DNA of 64,000 bases, taken from contig JAGGNK010003335.1 in assembly GCA_017590115.1 (NCBI GenBank), positions 7,317,916 to 7,381,915 of the forward strand. The letters are read 5' to 3'. The position numbers and the translations under genes are program-made. The notes under the pieces were generated by a model. It did not search any database. It had not been told where the DNA came from and saw nothing but the letters and a program-made list of their open reading frames with translations. This DNA comes from Montifringilla adamsi (taxonomy: Eukaryota; Chordata; Aves; Passeriformes; Passeridae). Numbering within the stretch: the first letter of the stretch is position 1; each line of letters begins with the position of its first letter. Below, in pieces: positions 1 to 12,382 of the stretch.

Positions 1-1892
1 CAATGAATGCAGCGATGCTGCGGTAAACAAAGTCACAGGATACTTTGAGGTGAAAACTCCTGTTCTTTACATGTGGTAGTGAGAACTCAGAACCATGAAA
101 CCTGGGCTCCTGTTGCAGAAAACTGTGGTTCTGTGGACCATGCCTCCTGAGGCAGAACCTTCCATAAAAAATTATTCACTGCTTGCCTTGGCAAGCCTTG
201 GACACAGCTGAGCACACCTAACTTGGTCAGTCGAGAACCCTGAACAGATCCACTGGAGTTCCTGACAAAATTATCCTGACACTGCAGACTGATACCGAGT
301 CCCACTTCCTTCCCCTGGGATGAGCCACAAGGAAAAGGTCTCCTAACCAAGAACTGCAATGCAAGACAAATGTCCAAAGTAACAGGAAATTTATGCAGCT
401 TTCTGAAAGCAAAACTAAGCAAATAAAATGCCCCATATGTTATCTCATGAGAGTGGAAGAGTAAATAAATGCTATCTAAGGTTTACCAATCAAGAAAAGG
501 GAGTGAAAAAACAGCCATCAGCATTTCTGCTGCTTATCTGAGCCCTAAGCAGTCAAGCTAACCAATTCAAGCAGTAAGGTTTCTCTGAAGATATCTCTGA
601 AGGTCTTTACTGAATTTCTGAGCTTGAATTACCTAAAATTTTAGCTGTGCAGCAGAATCTAGAAGAAGGGAGTCACTAATGGTTCGCCTGAGATAGTGTA
701 TCATACTTCTTTGATAGTCAGCCTTAGCATAACATTTTCAAAATAAAAAGGCAAGTAATTCTCCCTCCTGCTAAGGAACAAAGTTGCTATGAAGATGGAA
801 GATGGTTGTGTCTCCTGAGTTTCTTTTACTGCTCTGCTTCTCTTAAATACCCTGCCACAGTGGGAGGGGAAGAAGAAAAAAAAACAAACAGGGAAAGAAA
901 AAAAAGAAGCAAGAGAAAATTCCTGAAGTTGCCTCTAAGTTTACCCACAAGGTCATATCTATGTTTAAGTGCTTTGCTGAAATAACTTCTGCTATGGCTC
1001 TGGCAAGGACTGTCTCATATTTTATGTATGAATTCTGAAACCCCTGGTTGATGTTATAATATAAACACTAGTAATTATTTTTAATATTAAGGCTGAAGAT
1101 AGCAGACAGCTACTGGATGCAGACTATGAGGCTGCCCTTATCCTGAAAACTTTACAATCTAATTAGGAGTTGAAAGTGGTCTGAGGATCAACAGTCACAC
1201 ATCTGCATCCACATATATTGTTCTCCTCAGTTCCCCAAAGAAATGCATAAAACCAAGTCCGCACTTCATTTAAATCTACATTTAAAGAAAATTAGATCTC
1301 GTAAATAAAGCTGAGTCTGAGGGGAGAAAAATGCACAAGTAGGATTTCCCAAGTTGCATGGGAAGTGGAGAATTAGGAACAAATACACTCAAAAAGTTAT
1401 TCTTTTATTAGGCAGGACCTGTTCACACAAATTATACACTAATCAATGAGAGTCAAATAAGTACTTTGTTATAAATTCCCATATTTAGCAAAGATAGACT
1501 TAGTAAATTAACATGAAGGTCCCAAAAGGCTCATGTAGACAGATGCTAGGAAATCTAGAACAATGACTTTAGTGTGCTTCTTTACCCTGTGAAGTGCAGA
1601 CTTTACCCTGTATGATGAAGCCCATGAAATAACAGAAAAATTTTAGCTAAAAAGGGCAATGTAGAATATAGATGTAGGAGTATTTAATGATGGCATAAGA
1701 CAAAAATCTCTACGTTGTTTCAGTTTAATTAAAAAAATTACAAAATTCAAGTAATGAATGCTATAAAAACAATGGAGAATGTGAGTCATGCAAAAGGTCA
1801 AAAAGACATTCTGCCATCTTTAGGGTTTGCCAAAGCTCTGCTTAGATGTTGCAATCCTCATGACCAACTCTACTGCAACCTTGAACATGGAG
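1..1892. other. Upstream non-coding DNA, nothing recognised
   Basis: AT-rich sequence with no open frame resembling a known protein and no exon-like block with flanking splice sites that I can identify. A purine-rich, A-rich patch lies at about 866-920. It lies more than 10 kb upstream of the SPOCK1 promoter, so it is probably intergenic. Confidence 0.6.
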
Positions 1893-2239
1893 GGGTGTAT
1901 ATTTAGAGCAAAGCACGTTGTCAGAAAGTGCTGTCAGAGCAGGCTGGTTGCAGAGGGCTGGGGCAGGCACAGTTTGTGTGAAGAGTCTCAATCAAAGCAA
2001 ACCCACTTTGGAACTTCCATCTCAGCTGCAACTCTTGCATGGCTTTGCGGCCCTTCTCTCAGTACAGCATGGCCCACATGTCCTCTCTTCTACAGACCGT
2101 ATAAAAATAAAACAAGATTTTACTGTGTGAGGTCATGGGTTCTTTCTTTTATACCAAAACCAGAAGTAGCTAAATGCCAAAGATCTTTGCTCTGATTATA
2201 AGGGAGAGCTACATCACCACTGTCCCTGAGAAGCCTTAC
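1893..2239. repeat. Tandem duplication, copy 1 (347 bp)
   Basis: This 347-bp unit is followed immediately by a second copy at 2240-2582. Both begin GGGTGTAT and run through the same sequence to GAGAAGCCTTAC. The only differences I found are four extra bases (ATTT or equivalent) at 1901-1904 and CCCTGAG here versus CCATGAG in copy 2. The unit contains a TATAAAA-like stretch overlapping AATAAA at about 2100-2110. Short open frames in it are duplicated with the DNA and match no protein I know. The origin is unclear: recent local duplication, a fragment of an LTR-like repeat, or an assembly artefact. Confidence 0.9.
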
Positions 2240-2582
2240 GGGTGTATAGAGCAAAGCACGTTGTCAGAAAGTGCTGTCAGAGCAGGCTGGTTGCAGAGGG
2301 CTGGGGCAGGCACAGTTTGTGTGAAGAGTCTCAATCAAAGCAAACCCACTTTGGAACTTCCATCTCAGCTGCAACTCTTGCATGGCTTTGCGGCCCTTCT
2401 CTCAGTACAGCATGGCCCACATGTCCTCTCTTCTACAGACCGTATAAAAATAAAACAAGATTTTACTGTGTGAGGTCATGGGTTCTTTCTTTTATACCAA
2501 AACCAGAAGTAGCTAAATGCCAAAGATCTTTGCTCTGATTATAAGGGAGAGCTACATCACCACTGTCCATGAGAAGCCTTAC
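2240..2582. repeat. Tandem duplication, copy 2 (343 bp)
   Basis: Direct head-to-tail copy of 1893-2239, lacking four bases near its start and with one substitution near its end. It runs directly into an AT dinucleotide repeat, which may mark an unstable site. The near-identity of the copies suggests a recent event, or that two alleles were joined in the assembly. Confidence 0.9.
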
Positions 2583-2602
2583 ATATATATATATATATAT
2601 AA
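2583..2602. repeat. (AT)n microsatellite
   Basis: About ten AT dinucleotides directly at the right edge of the tandem duplication. Confidence 0.9.
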
Positions 2603-3504
2603 TTAAACAACTCAGTGTGTTAGATTGCAGATATAAAATATACACTATGAAGACTGTTACCCAGGCTTTGATTCCATTGCTTTGACTTAATCCTGTACCA
2701 CTGTAAAATTTGGCTCTGCCTCAGTGTTTGGGAGCAGGTTCTCAACATTTTGGGTACATATCTGGAAAACAACAAAGATCATCCAAAAGTTTCTCCTGTT
2801 TGGCTTAGTGGCCAACAAATGATGCAAGAAGTGAAGAAGATGTGACCTCCTTTTGTGTGTGGAATTCTGGAGGTATTTATTTATTTGTTTGTGGTTCACC
2901 TGGAAAATCCTTACCTTTTAAAGTGCACTTTCACAGAAATTGCTTCCATACCCATCCTGCATTAATATTCAGCATTTGTACTCATAATCCATTGCTAAGC
3001 AACACTTAACAAAATTGATCTTGCATTAAGCAAGCTGTGGAGCTTGAATAATACATTATTTCCTCTTTCTACTTAAAATCAGAGAAAACCTTTGGTTGCT
3101 TTTTGAATGTCACAATATTAAAACTGCATTTTTAATACAGATTTTAATTGCTGGGAAAGTCCATTTGGATTAAGGATTGGATGCAAATTCACCGTTGGTA
3201 CTCTTTAATGCTAAGAGTAAATAAATTGCAAAAAATTGTTCAACTTGAAGAATATGGAAAAACTTATAAGTGGAATGTGGTGTAATACAGAGCAGCCATA
3301 TCCAATTTTGCATTCCGACACATCCAGGGCAATACCTTGTCAGTTTTTGTGTGTATATCTTAAGCATCTCTGCCACTGTTTATTTATACTCTGTATTAAG
3401 ATTACACAACTGTGTGCATTTATATGCTGAATAGTGGAGTTTGTGATTCCTATACATGAATTTTATGTACATAGGAAATAACCTTACCTCTCTGGAGTTG
3501 TCTG
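2603..3504. other. Non-coding DNA, nothing recognised
   Basis: AT-rich single-copy sequence between the AT microsatellite and an old CR1-like fragment. No gene, RNA or repeat was recognised. Confidence 0.55.
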
Positions 3505-3740
3505 AATGGCTGCTGGGGATAGAATTCCATGCCTTGAAGTTGCTAGAAACTACCTGTTTTGTCTACTAGCCCATTTCTCTGCCACTGCAGGGTAGTTCCC
3601 CAGAGTATATTCACCAATGCCTTAATCATCCTCTTCTTAAGAGTCTCAAGCAAGGTCTCCTTTGGGAGTTCTCTGCACAGCCTATTAGTGCTAGACAGTG
3701 CTTATTTATATCCATCCTGCATTTATTAAGCCAGAGTCCT
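3505..3740 (-). mobile_element. Old CR1-like LINE fragment (3' part)
   Basis: The order of short motifs follows the complement of the CR1 3' region as I remember it from amniotes. A GCAGGGTAGTTCCC block is followed by AGTATATTCACCAATGCCTT, then AAGAGTCTCAAGC, then TTTGGGAG, then CACAGCCTATTAGTG. Several indels and substitutions indicate an old insertion. The element would read on the minus strand. Boundaries are approximate, and it carries no open frame worth calling. Confidence 0.55.
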
Positions 3741-6700
3741 TCCTGTCTCTATCCTTCCAAGCCCCTGCTACACCAGTGCAAGAGAGAGTGCAAGAAGTGA
3801 TTAGTGAAGGTGTAGGGGTTGGGATAAATATGTATGACTCCACTTCCATGGAATTATTAGCTGTCTTAAAACTAAAAGTTGAGCCCTAGAGAATATGAAT
3901 TTATTCATATTAATTATCTCACTCATCATTCAATAGGAACTAAATCTGAAATATAATCCTTAGCAGGATCCAGACAAAGGGTTAATTTACTGACATCTCA
4001 TTACTTTTGCTTATGCTCTCTCAGTCTTCATCAAAGTGCCCAGTATCCACGCTGTAACACCTGGGACTGATGTGAGCAGCTTTAATCAAAGGCTCTTCCA
4101 AGAAGCTGTACTTTGCATTTAGGAAGTCTATGAGTTGTTTAAATGAGTACAGAACTTAAGTTATGTATCATTTGCCCAAGAGACTTTTTTGGTAAAATTA
4201 ACCAAAACACTCCATGTTCTTGTCTGGAGGTTAGGCTTCTTTTTTTAAAATTTGTCTTCATCAGTGTGAAACTTTATGATGTGACTTAAAGAGGAAGGGA
4301 GTTATATTTTTTCTGTGCAGTTCAGAACAATTCATTACTCAGTGCTTTCCCATAAGATCTTAAATAACATTTTGCTTTTGCTGTATTGTATCCCGTATGC
4401 TTCCTTGTCACTGTATATTTATTAGGCACAAACCAGGATTTGTAGAGTCCTTGTACTTTGCAGGGAGCACAAGAGTTTGGATTTACCCCTAAGAAGGAAG
4501 AGGGAAGTTGTCACAGTGGGTGCCCTTCTGTCCTTCTGTCTGGGTTTCAGAGGCAGGAAAGCCTCAGATGAGAGCTGTGGGATACATCTGGGACCCAAAC
4601 CATGGTGCTGGTTTTCCACTTTATTTTGTAGCTCTGTGTTCCTAATGAGTGCAGCTTTAGATTTTGAACATTCAACAGGTTTTCCGTCTTCTGTTGAATA
4701 AAACATCAGCAAGTGATTAAATGAATTAATTTTTTTTTTTTTTTTAAATTTTAATATGAAGTCTGGAAACAAGTCCAGTCTGTCTGGGCAGGCTCTTTGT
4801 TCTTCTGACACTTTCTCCCAGCAACCCTTCGGACTATGAATGATGAGGAATACTGGGCAGGAATCTGAAGCCACATTTCAAATTAATGGCTTAATCTGAA
4901 GTCACATACACCAAGCAGTTTATTGAGCTTGTCAGTATTTACATATGTAGAAAAATAAACTGAGACACAGGATTACCTATCTAATTGTAGTTTCTTGCAA
5001 GAATGCTGCAGAAGGGGACAGAATAACATAACTCTTATACATTTGTTTCTAGATATTGTTAAATTCTCCTGTCGGAGAGGACAGCAGAGGACAGGCAATT
5101 CTTTCTATGTTGCATCAGTGTCCTGGTGATTGTCTCCTAATGTGCTCTTTCACTCAGTGTGGTCTCTCTTGCTGGCCTAGGTGACAATATTTAATAGCAC
5201 ATGCTTCATTTGAGGCAAGACTTCAGACCTTTTCTTAGAGATTTTAATGTCTAAAGTCACCTTTGTGTATATCTTCATAAATTTTTCTATGAAGCCTTGG
5301 GGAGTCACTATCTTTGCCTCTTTAACAATTTAATATTCTCATTTTTAAAAGTATATGGGCTAAGAACATGCAGAGCTGACTTGTGTTAATAGTATTAATT
5401 TTTTTTCTTCAGGGGTATCTCAGCTGTATATTTGGAATTTACAGTTTTTACTTCATCTCAGGTTAGACAGGCTGGTTTTATGAACTGGATTCAGAAAAAC
5501 ATATGTAATCAAGCAGTACACTTCATTCTGTTGCACTTCTGTCCAATATTCTGGAGTGTGTATATGTAACCAACAGCCCTACACTTGTAGATGAGCAAAA
5601 AAATCTCAAACCATTATTTTTCAGGTCCTCTGGCAATGGTAATAATTTTTCCATATTTAGTTTGAGCTGGCAAAATACTTAAGAAAAGTGTTTACTCTGC
5701 TTGAGATAAGAAAAAAAAAAGTTTTTCTATTGGAAAATTGTTGTTAGGTTTCCGCAGACATAATGGTCTCCAGAGTAAGAGAACTGACCAGTGTCTTTTT
5801 CCTTCTTTTCCTTTTCCTACCACAAGGCCTGAGCCTGCCTCTGAGAACCAGATTTTCAGAACCCTTATGCCACACCTGGGATATCAGGTCGACAATCCTC
5901 AAATTCCTTAGAGCTCCCCTGGCTCCCAGCAGACGCTGAGGTCAATCCTACCTGCACCTCTTCCCCTCTTCCAGCTCTTGCCATACCCAGCGTCTCCACT
6001 CCCTTCCCAAAATCTTCATCTCAAGCACTTGGGTTTCAAGGGATTTGGTGATTGTGTAAAACAGCATTTGGCTTTCCATAAGGGTCCAAGTTATTGGCAA
6101 AGAGAATTGTCAGCTTCCCTAGAGAGTTTAAGCTTCACACCTAAAACGTAGTGACAGGCAGAAAGAAAATTGTTTCCCTGCATTATCCGAGAGTATTTCA
6201 TTCCAGCACATCTTCACATTATCCCCCAAAGGAAAGCATCGTAGCCACAAAAACTGAGGAGGGTTTATGACTGTGCAAACCATTATGGCTCAGCTGTGGC
6301 TCATCTTTATTGTCCTCATCTGTAGACATCAATACTTGTATTTTATTTTCTTTAATGAAAAGAAGGTTTCGAGAGAGCCAGAATATTTGCTACAATAAAT
6401 CCCGAGTTCCAGTTGTTTCCACATTACTCAGCAGATTCAAACCTGATGATAACCAGATGCAGCTGGGCTGATGCCAAGCCTGGCCTCGAGCTGCAAGATG
6501 TTCTGGGACTCCTTGTCCATCAGGCAGCACTGGCTGCATCAGCTGCAGGAAAGCTGCTGCTTTTGTCAGGATTTCAGTATGTATGAACAAGGGAAAAGGG
6601 GGAAGGGAAGAGTGAAGTAAACAAAAGGAGAAAGGGAAGAATGGAAGAAATTATCGTGCAGAACCATAAAGGGCTCACAATGTGAAGGCTGTATAAGGTT

Positions 6701-9495
6701 GAGTTAAAGATCAAAGAAAAATTGCAGCAAAAATGGGGAAATGTGAGAAAGTTGAAGGAGGAGAAAAGAAAGTACAAGCATACTTGAGTCTTCTTTAACA
6801 TTTACATGAATGCAAATTTAATGTATGTAGTTCTGTCATTAATGATGCTCCATCTTCCATGCAAATTTAATTTCTGAAAGCTGACTGTTAATGTAAGTGG
6901 TGTTATTTATTATTGTTTTCTGCTGTGGTGCCTGGCAGATGTTCAAAACAGATCTTACTGTGGTAAATATTGAACAAACCCATTTTATATTCCACTTGTT
7001 AATCTCCAAATCTCTGATTCTGTTCATATATTATAGAGAGGCTTAAGGCAACCCTGTAAGACAGCTTGACAGTGACAGATCATGGCATGATATTTTCCAG
7101 GTTGAAGAGAACTACAAAACTTCATACCAGTGTTTCATCCCAGCTAAGTAAAAAGTCTGAGAACAAATTTAATTCTAATGACCTTTTCCATCTGAAGGCT
7201 GTATAGGCAGAGTTAACTCTGGCATTAAATGGTGAAAGCTCTTCACTGCAATATTTATGTTAACCAATTTTTGTGATGTAATTCCTAGTAAAAGTTCCAG
7301 TAGTAATAAAAGCCACTATAAAATATGGTTGCCATTTTACAAGATACTTTGTGAAATACTATAAAATTACTTTTGTCATGATCACCAGACCCACTAGAAA
7401 GATAAAAAATTGAAACCATTTGTCAAATATGCAGGGATTATCTTCCCATTAAATACTTAGTCTTTAAATTGATGAATGTTCTGATGTGACCCAAAAAGAC
7501 TGATTCATGTCATTTAAGTTATTTTTTAATGTTTGTCTGCAGGTCCTGAGGACAGCAATCACAAGCCTGCCTTGCACCTAGTGTGCCTCTGGTTTTGTAG
7601 GCTCTTTCTGGAGTTGATAACATCTTTCAGAAAACAATCCACAGCGGCTAGGACAGACATCAGCTCTAAGGCATCATTCAGAAAGACTTGTTTCTTTTTC
7701 CTTATGACAGAGGAAATTGAGGATTAGCCTCAGAAAACACAAGTTAAACATTGTGAATACCTGCCTCAATCTCATTTTTCAGTTTAAGCGTAACCTTGTA
7801 TTTGATTACACATTTTATGTGAACATGAATCTTTTCAATTTTAAATGTATTTTTCTCTTCTCACTTCTAGACAGATGTGGGCAAGACAGTTTTGCAACTT
7901 GAGGAAGATTTACATAGAAAACCACCTTCCACTTTTTTATGTGATAAATAATTTTTTTTTTTTTTACTGTTCTTTTACCTGAATTATTTTGTTTCTAATA
8001 CTCTGTACCATAAACTGTGCTCAGCTTTTACTTTGTCCAGGACTTGCCAGTATTTCAACTCAGTTTACTCTGGGTAATTACAACTAATACACACTAGCAA
8101 ATAGATTGCAGAACATGATAATCTTTCCTGGCCATTGGATGTTTTCTCTTTCAGTGAAATCACTGACATTAAGTGATTTAAGTTATCACATTAAGGGGTT
8201 AAGTGGTTCAGAAGGATGAGAACGTGGGGGATTGCACCAACTGCAATGTCACCAAAGTAACTGGGGACATTTTGCCTGCTAGAAACCCATAACTCTCCTG
8301 CCATGGGATATACTTGCAGCACCTCTGGTGGCAAGCATTTAGCAAATTCTTGCAAAATTCCAGGCACTGTTGCAATAAAATGTGGCTGTCACAGGGAGCG
8401 GAGGCCAGGAGCAGAGGCAAATAAAGAGGTCAAATCAGAACCTGTATTTGAAGCATTTTTAAAGAAGAATTATGGCCTGCTGTAAAATGAACAAATGTCT
8501 CAGGAACTTTGTATAAGCCACCAATCACTTATTGCACAGGTTAAACTAGTTTTTTTTTTTTCTGCACAATTGCCCAGCAGAGCTAACAAAGCTGAATCTG
8601 CAGTTCTGAGACTCACAGGAGGAAATAAAACTCCTGTCTATTAAAAGGATACGACAGTATATAGAAGATACAAAGGGTTGTTAAATAAAGGTCTATCCCA
8701 CTGCATGCACCTTTGTAGTGATATATTTTTAAATCTGTTTAAATTACCAGACCTGAATTTTTCTAATCCAGTCATGAAGGACTCTGTCACAGTAAAGAAA
8801 TACACTTTAAACATTGGTCACTGTAACAATATTCTTTCCTGAGTGAATGTTTTAAAAAAATTAAATGAGTGGAATTGTGGCTCGCAAGAGAAGGAGGAAA
8901 ACCATGAATAAAAGTCTACAGAAGCTTTGAGGTGCCACTACAAAGGCTGCAGCCTCTGCCTCAAGAACTATGGAAGCAATCAACGTGGTGAAAAAGTGAA
9001 TCTTGCTGCCAAATATAAATGGGGGAAGTAAAATCGTGCACATGCTTCTGTGCTATTGCTATGGACTTTACCTTGCTGGGTACACAGCTGCTGGCTACGG
9101 GCTCTGCTGTGAGACCGGGTGAGGGGAGGTTCAGAGAAAACAGGAGTGCCTGACTTGGTTTTCCTTGGTTTGTGTTTCTGCTGCTGGCAAGGCTGGTGCT
9201 GAAGGCTCTGTCTGTTACCTGAGAGTTCCAATGTGCCCTATTAAGACAACAAAGACATTCTTTCCCCTGCATGGGGAGTTTAGTTTTAGTCGAGGTCTGT
9301 CCCTTGATTCTTGTGTGTGTGTGAAATTCTTTCTGCGCCAGAGGGTTCTGCTTCCAGAACAAACCTGGGCCGGCCACAGCACAGAGAAGCTGGCAGGGCA
9401 TGACTGTTAATACAACTTCTGATCAAAAGATTTATACAGTTGAATTATCAAATAATATCCAAATTCATTACTGTGGCACTTTTTACAGCTGTAAG
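3741..9495. other. Upstream non-coding DNA
   Basis: AT-rich sequence with no recognised gene. A purine-rich tract (6590-6780) and short T runs (for example 4729-4745 and 7951-7965) give open frames on the opposite strand that are rich in Phe, Leu, Ser or Lys. These are composition effects. The block at 5800-6010 is less AT-rich than its surroundings, but I recognise nothing in it. Confidence 0.55.
6590..6780. repeat. Purine-rich low-complexity tract
   Basis: The plus strand is dominated by A and G (runs such as GGGAAAAGGGGGAAGGGAAG), interrupted by short mixed segments. The minus strand is correspondingly pyrimidine-rich and yields a hydrophobic Phe/Leu/Ser open frame that is not a credible gene. 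Confidence 0.65.
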
Positions 9496-9545
9496 AAAAA
9501 AAAAAAAAAAAGAAAAAAGAAAAAAACTCCAAAAAATAAAAGAAA
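9496..9545. repeat. A-rich tract
   Basis: A run of about 16 A followed by A-rich sequence with scattered G and C up to about 9545. It could be the remnant tail of a retroposed sequence, but I see no recognisable element upstream of it. Confidence 0.7.
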
Positions 9546-11775
9546 GGTTTTTACCTCTTCAGTATTTTTTCTAACTTGGAACAAAGGAGCTGTTTACATC
9601 AAAAAACCAAATACTTAAGTCATCCACAACAGGGAGATCTGCAATACGGTATTTTTGGATGAGAATTAGAAGCAATTACAGCACCATCCCAAGATAAAAA
9701 CCAGCCAACAAGGGTGTTTCAATTCTAGTCATGGATGATAAACAGTGTGGAGGTGAAATGCTGCAGCTGCTGAGTGATAGAGATTGCTATCAGGATTAAA
9801 CAGGAAGGCTGTGTTTTATAGGATCAAGAAAGATTAGCCATGTGTTGAATATGGGATTATGAAGTAATTAAATAAATGAAGACACATTTCTGACACAAAT
9901 TCTACATGTAAGAAAGTAATTACTCACTTTATATACAATATTTCTGTAATTTATCATTCAGGTCTTTGACTGGCAAGCAGAGCAGCCTATTTCATACTCA
10001 GTGAAGTCAACAGTATTGAGGTCACCAAAGGACTGAGCCTGGTTCACTGTGCTAACAAGTGTGTTTTACAGGGGTGAACTAACTGCTCCTATAAATATAT
10101 AATGGGTAGAACTCCTGCAATTTTGGGGGAAACAATGTTCTGCTGCTCTTTACCAAGCCAAGCCTAGGAATTCATGAGTTGAAGAATTGGTCAAGGGAGA
10201 ATTGAGTTGGTTGGATCTCCAGTGGGATGAAGAAAGCAGTAATTAGTACATCTGTGCACAACTGTCATGGTGCATAAAAGTCCTCAAATATTTAGCAGCT
10301 AATAGGGTTTGTGCCTGGTGGTGCTGAAATGCTGTGGTATCTGGGGTGAAACACGAGTCAAATGGAACAGTGTAAAGCTGAATGGCCATGGATTTCTGTA
10401 AGGTCACGGGGGAAATCTCTTAACCATCAGATTTAAAATGGTGAAATATCTTTAATGTCTCTGCAGAAGAGACAAATTCTCTATTGTTAAAAGCCTTACA
10501 GAAAAGGCCCATACAGAATAAATTGAATAGTACCCTTTAATCTAAGTAAGAAGGGAGGAAGCTTGTGTTGACCCTGCCAGGTGGAAGTTATATAAACCTT
10601 ATCTCCCATAGAAATGAACAGTTTATAGGATGGTCTGTGCACAACAGAGAGAGATTTGAGAGGAATATGTGCCCTGGGCCACCTTCAGCAAAACAGTACA
10701 GTCCATTGTAGAAGGGAGGGCAGAGCAAGGCTTTTAGGTAAGGATTTACATCCAAATCTGCAGGGCTTTAGTTTGGATTTCTTCTATTTGTTGCTTTTAT
10801 TAGGTTATATTTTGCCCTCCTGCAGGCATGTAGTTTTCATTAGATTCTATGTGCACCAAGGGGAGGATTCAATGCGGGGCACTTATGTGCGTGTGTTTGT
10901 TCTCTGCTGTTAAAATTAATAAAACTTCACTGTTTTTTTTAAATCCCAGAGGATTTTATTGAGGTAACATCACATTTGGGAACTGTATTTAAAATCAGAT
11001 TTAGGACTAGATCTGTGTCCTGCGTTCAGTGCTCAGATGCAGCAGTAAAAAAATAAATAAACGTGACCCTGTTCTGTATTACTTAAGAAATGCCTAATGT
11101 GTCTGTCAGGAAATGTGGAATTAATCTTGTTGACATTTTTTTTGGAGAGAAAAGGCATTATTTACAAGACAATTTAATGAAGCATATTTGAAAAATACCA
11201 CGTGGAACAGTAGTCACAGCTGTATTTAAAATGCCCATCAAAAGTATATGAGTCCTCATTTTAGGGCATCATATGATATATCAGGGGATGAGCTCCCTGA
11301 TGTAGGAAACCAGCCAGCCCCTCCCTCCCACCTCCTTCACTGACAATGGAGAACTTTCCTTTTTGTCCCTGCAGAAGGTCTCCTCCTTTCAGCCCAGTTC
11401 CCAGACCGATGTAGTCCCCCTTGTACATTCCTCCCCCTTTTTAACACCAGGAGCTGTTCTCAGTGCACCCTTCTGACCTCCTGGGCAGTGTCCGTGGTCA
11501 TTCTCCAGTGCAGGAGCAAAACCTCTTCACAGCGTGGATGTGCTGGCCAGGGAGGGAGCTCCCTCCCTGAACAAACCCAGGATGACCTGTGGGCTTTGGA
11601 AATGTCACTGCTCCCGCAAATTGTAAAACCATTGACTCAAGACAGTCATCCCTTCCCAGGGCTTATGAAAGTTGGGGTTTGATAGGGGTTTTATGTTTTT
11701 AAGGCCACTTTTATGTCTCTTCAGACTGCAGTGCTAGTGGAGACTTCACTGACGATTTCTCCCAAGAGATCATCC
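9546..11775. other. Upstream non-coding DNA
   Basis: No gene recognised. The stretch from about 11300 to 11700 is richer in C and G than the DNA to its left, as the SPOCK1 promoter is approached. It holds short open frames only, none with a recognisable domain. Confidence 0.5.
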
Positions 11776-11935
11776 TCAGATATGATCACAGGCACCTTCT
11801 CCAGGTATCCTCAGAGATGTTCTCTCCAAGATTCCTTACAGACCTCCTTCCCAGGATTGCTTACAGCCCTTCTTCCCAGGATTGCTTACAGCCTCCTTTC
11901 CAGGTATCCCCACAGACACCCTCCCCAGGTTTCAC
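11776..11935. repeat. 25-bp tandem repeat, about six degenerate units
   Basis: Units start at 11801, 11826, 11851, 11876 and 11901, with a degenerate one at 11776. Each reads like CCAGGATTGCTTACAG followed by a pyrimidine-rich tail. The spacing is 25 bp up to 11901, where the unit loses one base. Units 11851 and 11876 are nearly identical. The array ends where the CR1 fragment begins. Confidence 0.85.
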
Positions 11936-12240
11936 TGAATCTCCGAATTGTTTGGATAGGAAGTGACCTCTGGAGATCACTCAGCCCAACTCCAATGCCA
12001 GGGCAGGGTTACCTGGAGCAGGTGACACAGGCCCGTGTGCAGACGAGTTTAGAATGTCTCCATACAGGGACACTCCACACCCTCCCTGGGCAGCCCGTTC
12101 CAGTCACCGTCTGCCTGAAGTTCTTCCTCATGTTCAGGTGAAACTTGTGTCTAATTTATGGCCATTGCTCCTACTCCTGTCTCTGGGCACCACCGAAAAG
12201 AATCCACCACCCTCCCCTTGCTTTGCGATATTTAAACGCC
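11936..12240 (-). mobile_element. CR1 LINE, 5'-truncated 3' fragment
   Basis: The plus strand shows the complement of the avian CR1 3' region in order. First comes TTGTTTGGATAGGAAGTGAC, then CTCTGGAGATCACTCAGCCC, then the CCTCCCTGGGCAGCC block with GTTCCAGTCACCGTCTGCC. These are followed by GAAGTTCTTCCTCATGTTCA, CCATTGCTCCTACTCCTGTC and TCTGGGCACCACCGA. The element therefore points in the minus direction, away from SPOCK1. It is truncated at about 12240, roughly 100 bp before the assembly gap and the GC-rich promoter. Preservation is good compared with the other CR1 traces here. Confidence 0.9.
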
Positions 12241-12341
12241 TCCTTTCCTATTTCTGTTTAACGCCCCTCGCCCCTCACGGGCCCCGCGGCCCGGCCCGGC
12301 CCGGCCCTGCGGCGGCGCTGCCCGCGCTCCGCCCCCGCGCT

Positions 12342-12382
12342 NNNNNNNNNNNNNNNNNNNNNNNNNNNNNNNNNNNNNNNNN
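12342..12382. other. Assembly gap (41 N)
   Basis: Forty-one consecutive N within the most GC-rich part of the promoter. The true missing length is not known from the sequence. Any open frame drawn across it is meaningless. Confidence 0.99.

Noticed and set aside
4422..4874. 150-codon minus-strand open frame
   Set aside because: It begins at a GTG triplet rather than ATG, contains a Lys run from a homopolymer tract, and shows no recognisable domain.
6574..6801. Hydrophobic minus-strand open frame that looks membrane-like
   Set aside because: The hydrophobicity comes from the pyrimidine-rich complement of a purine tract.
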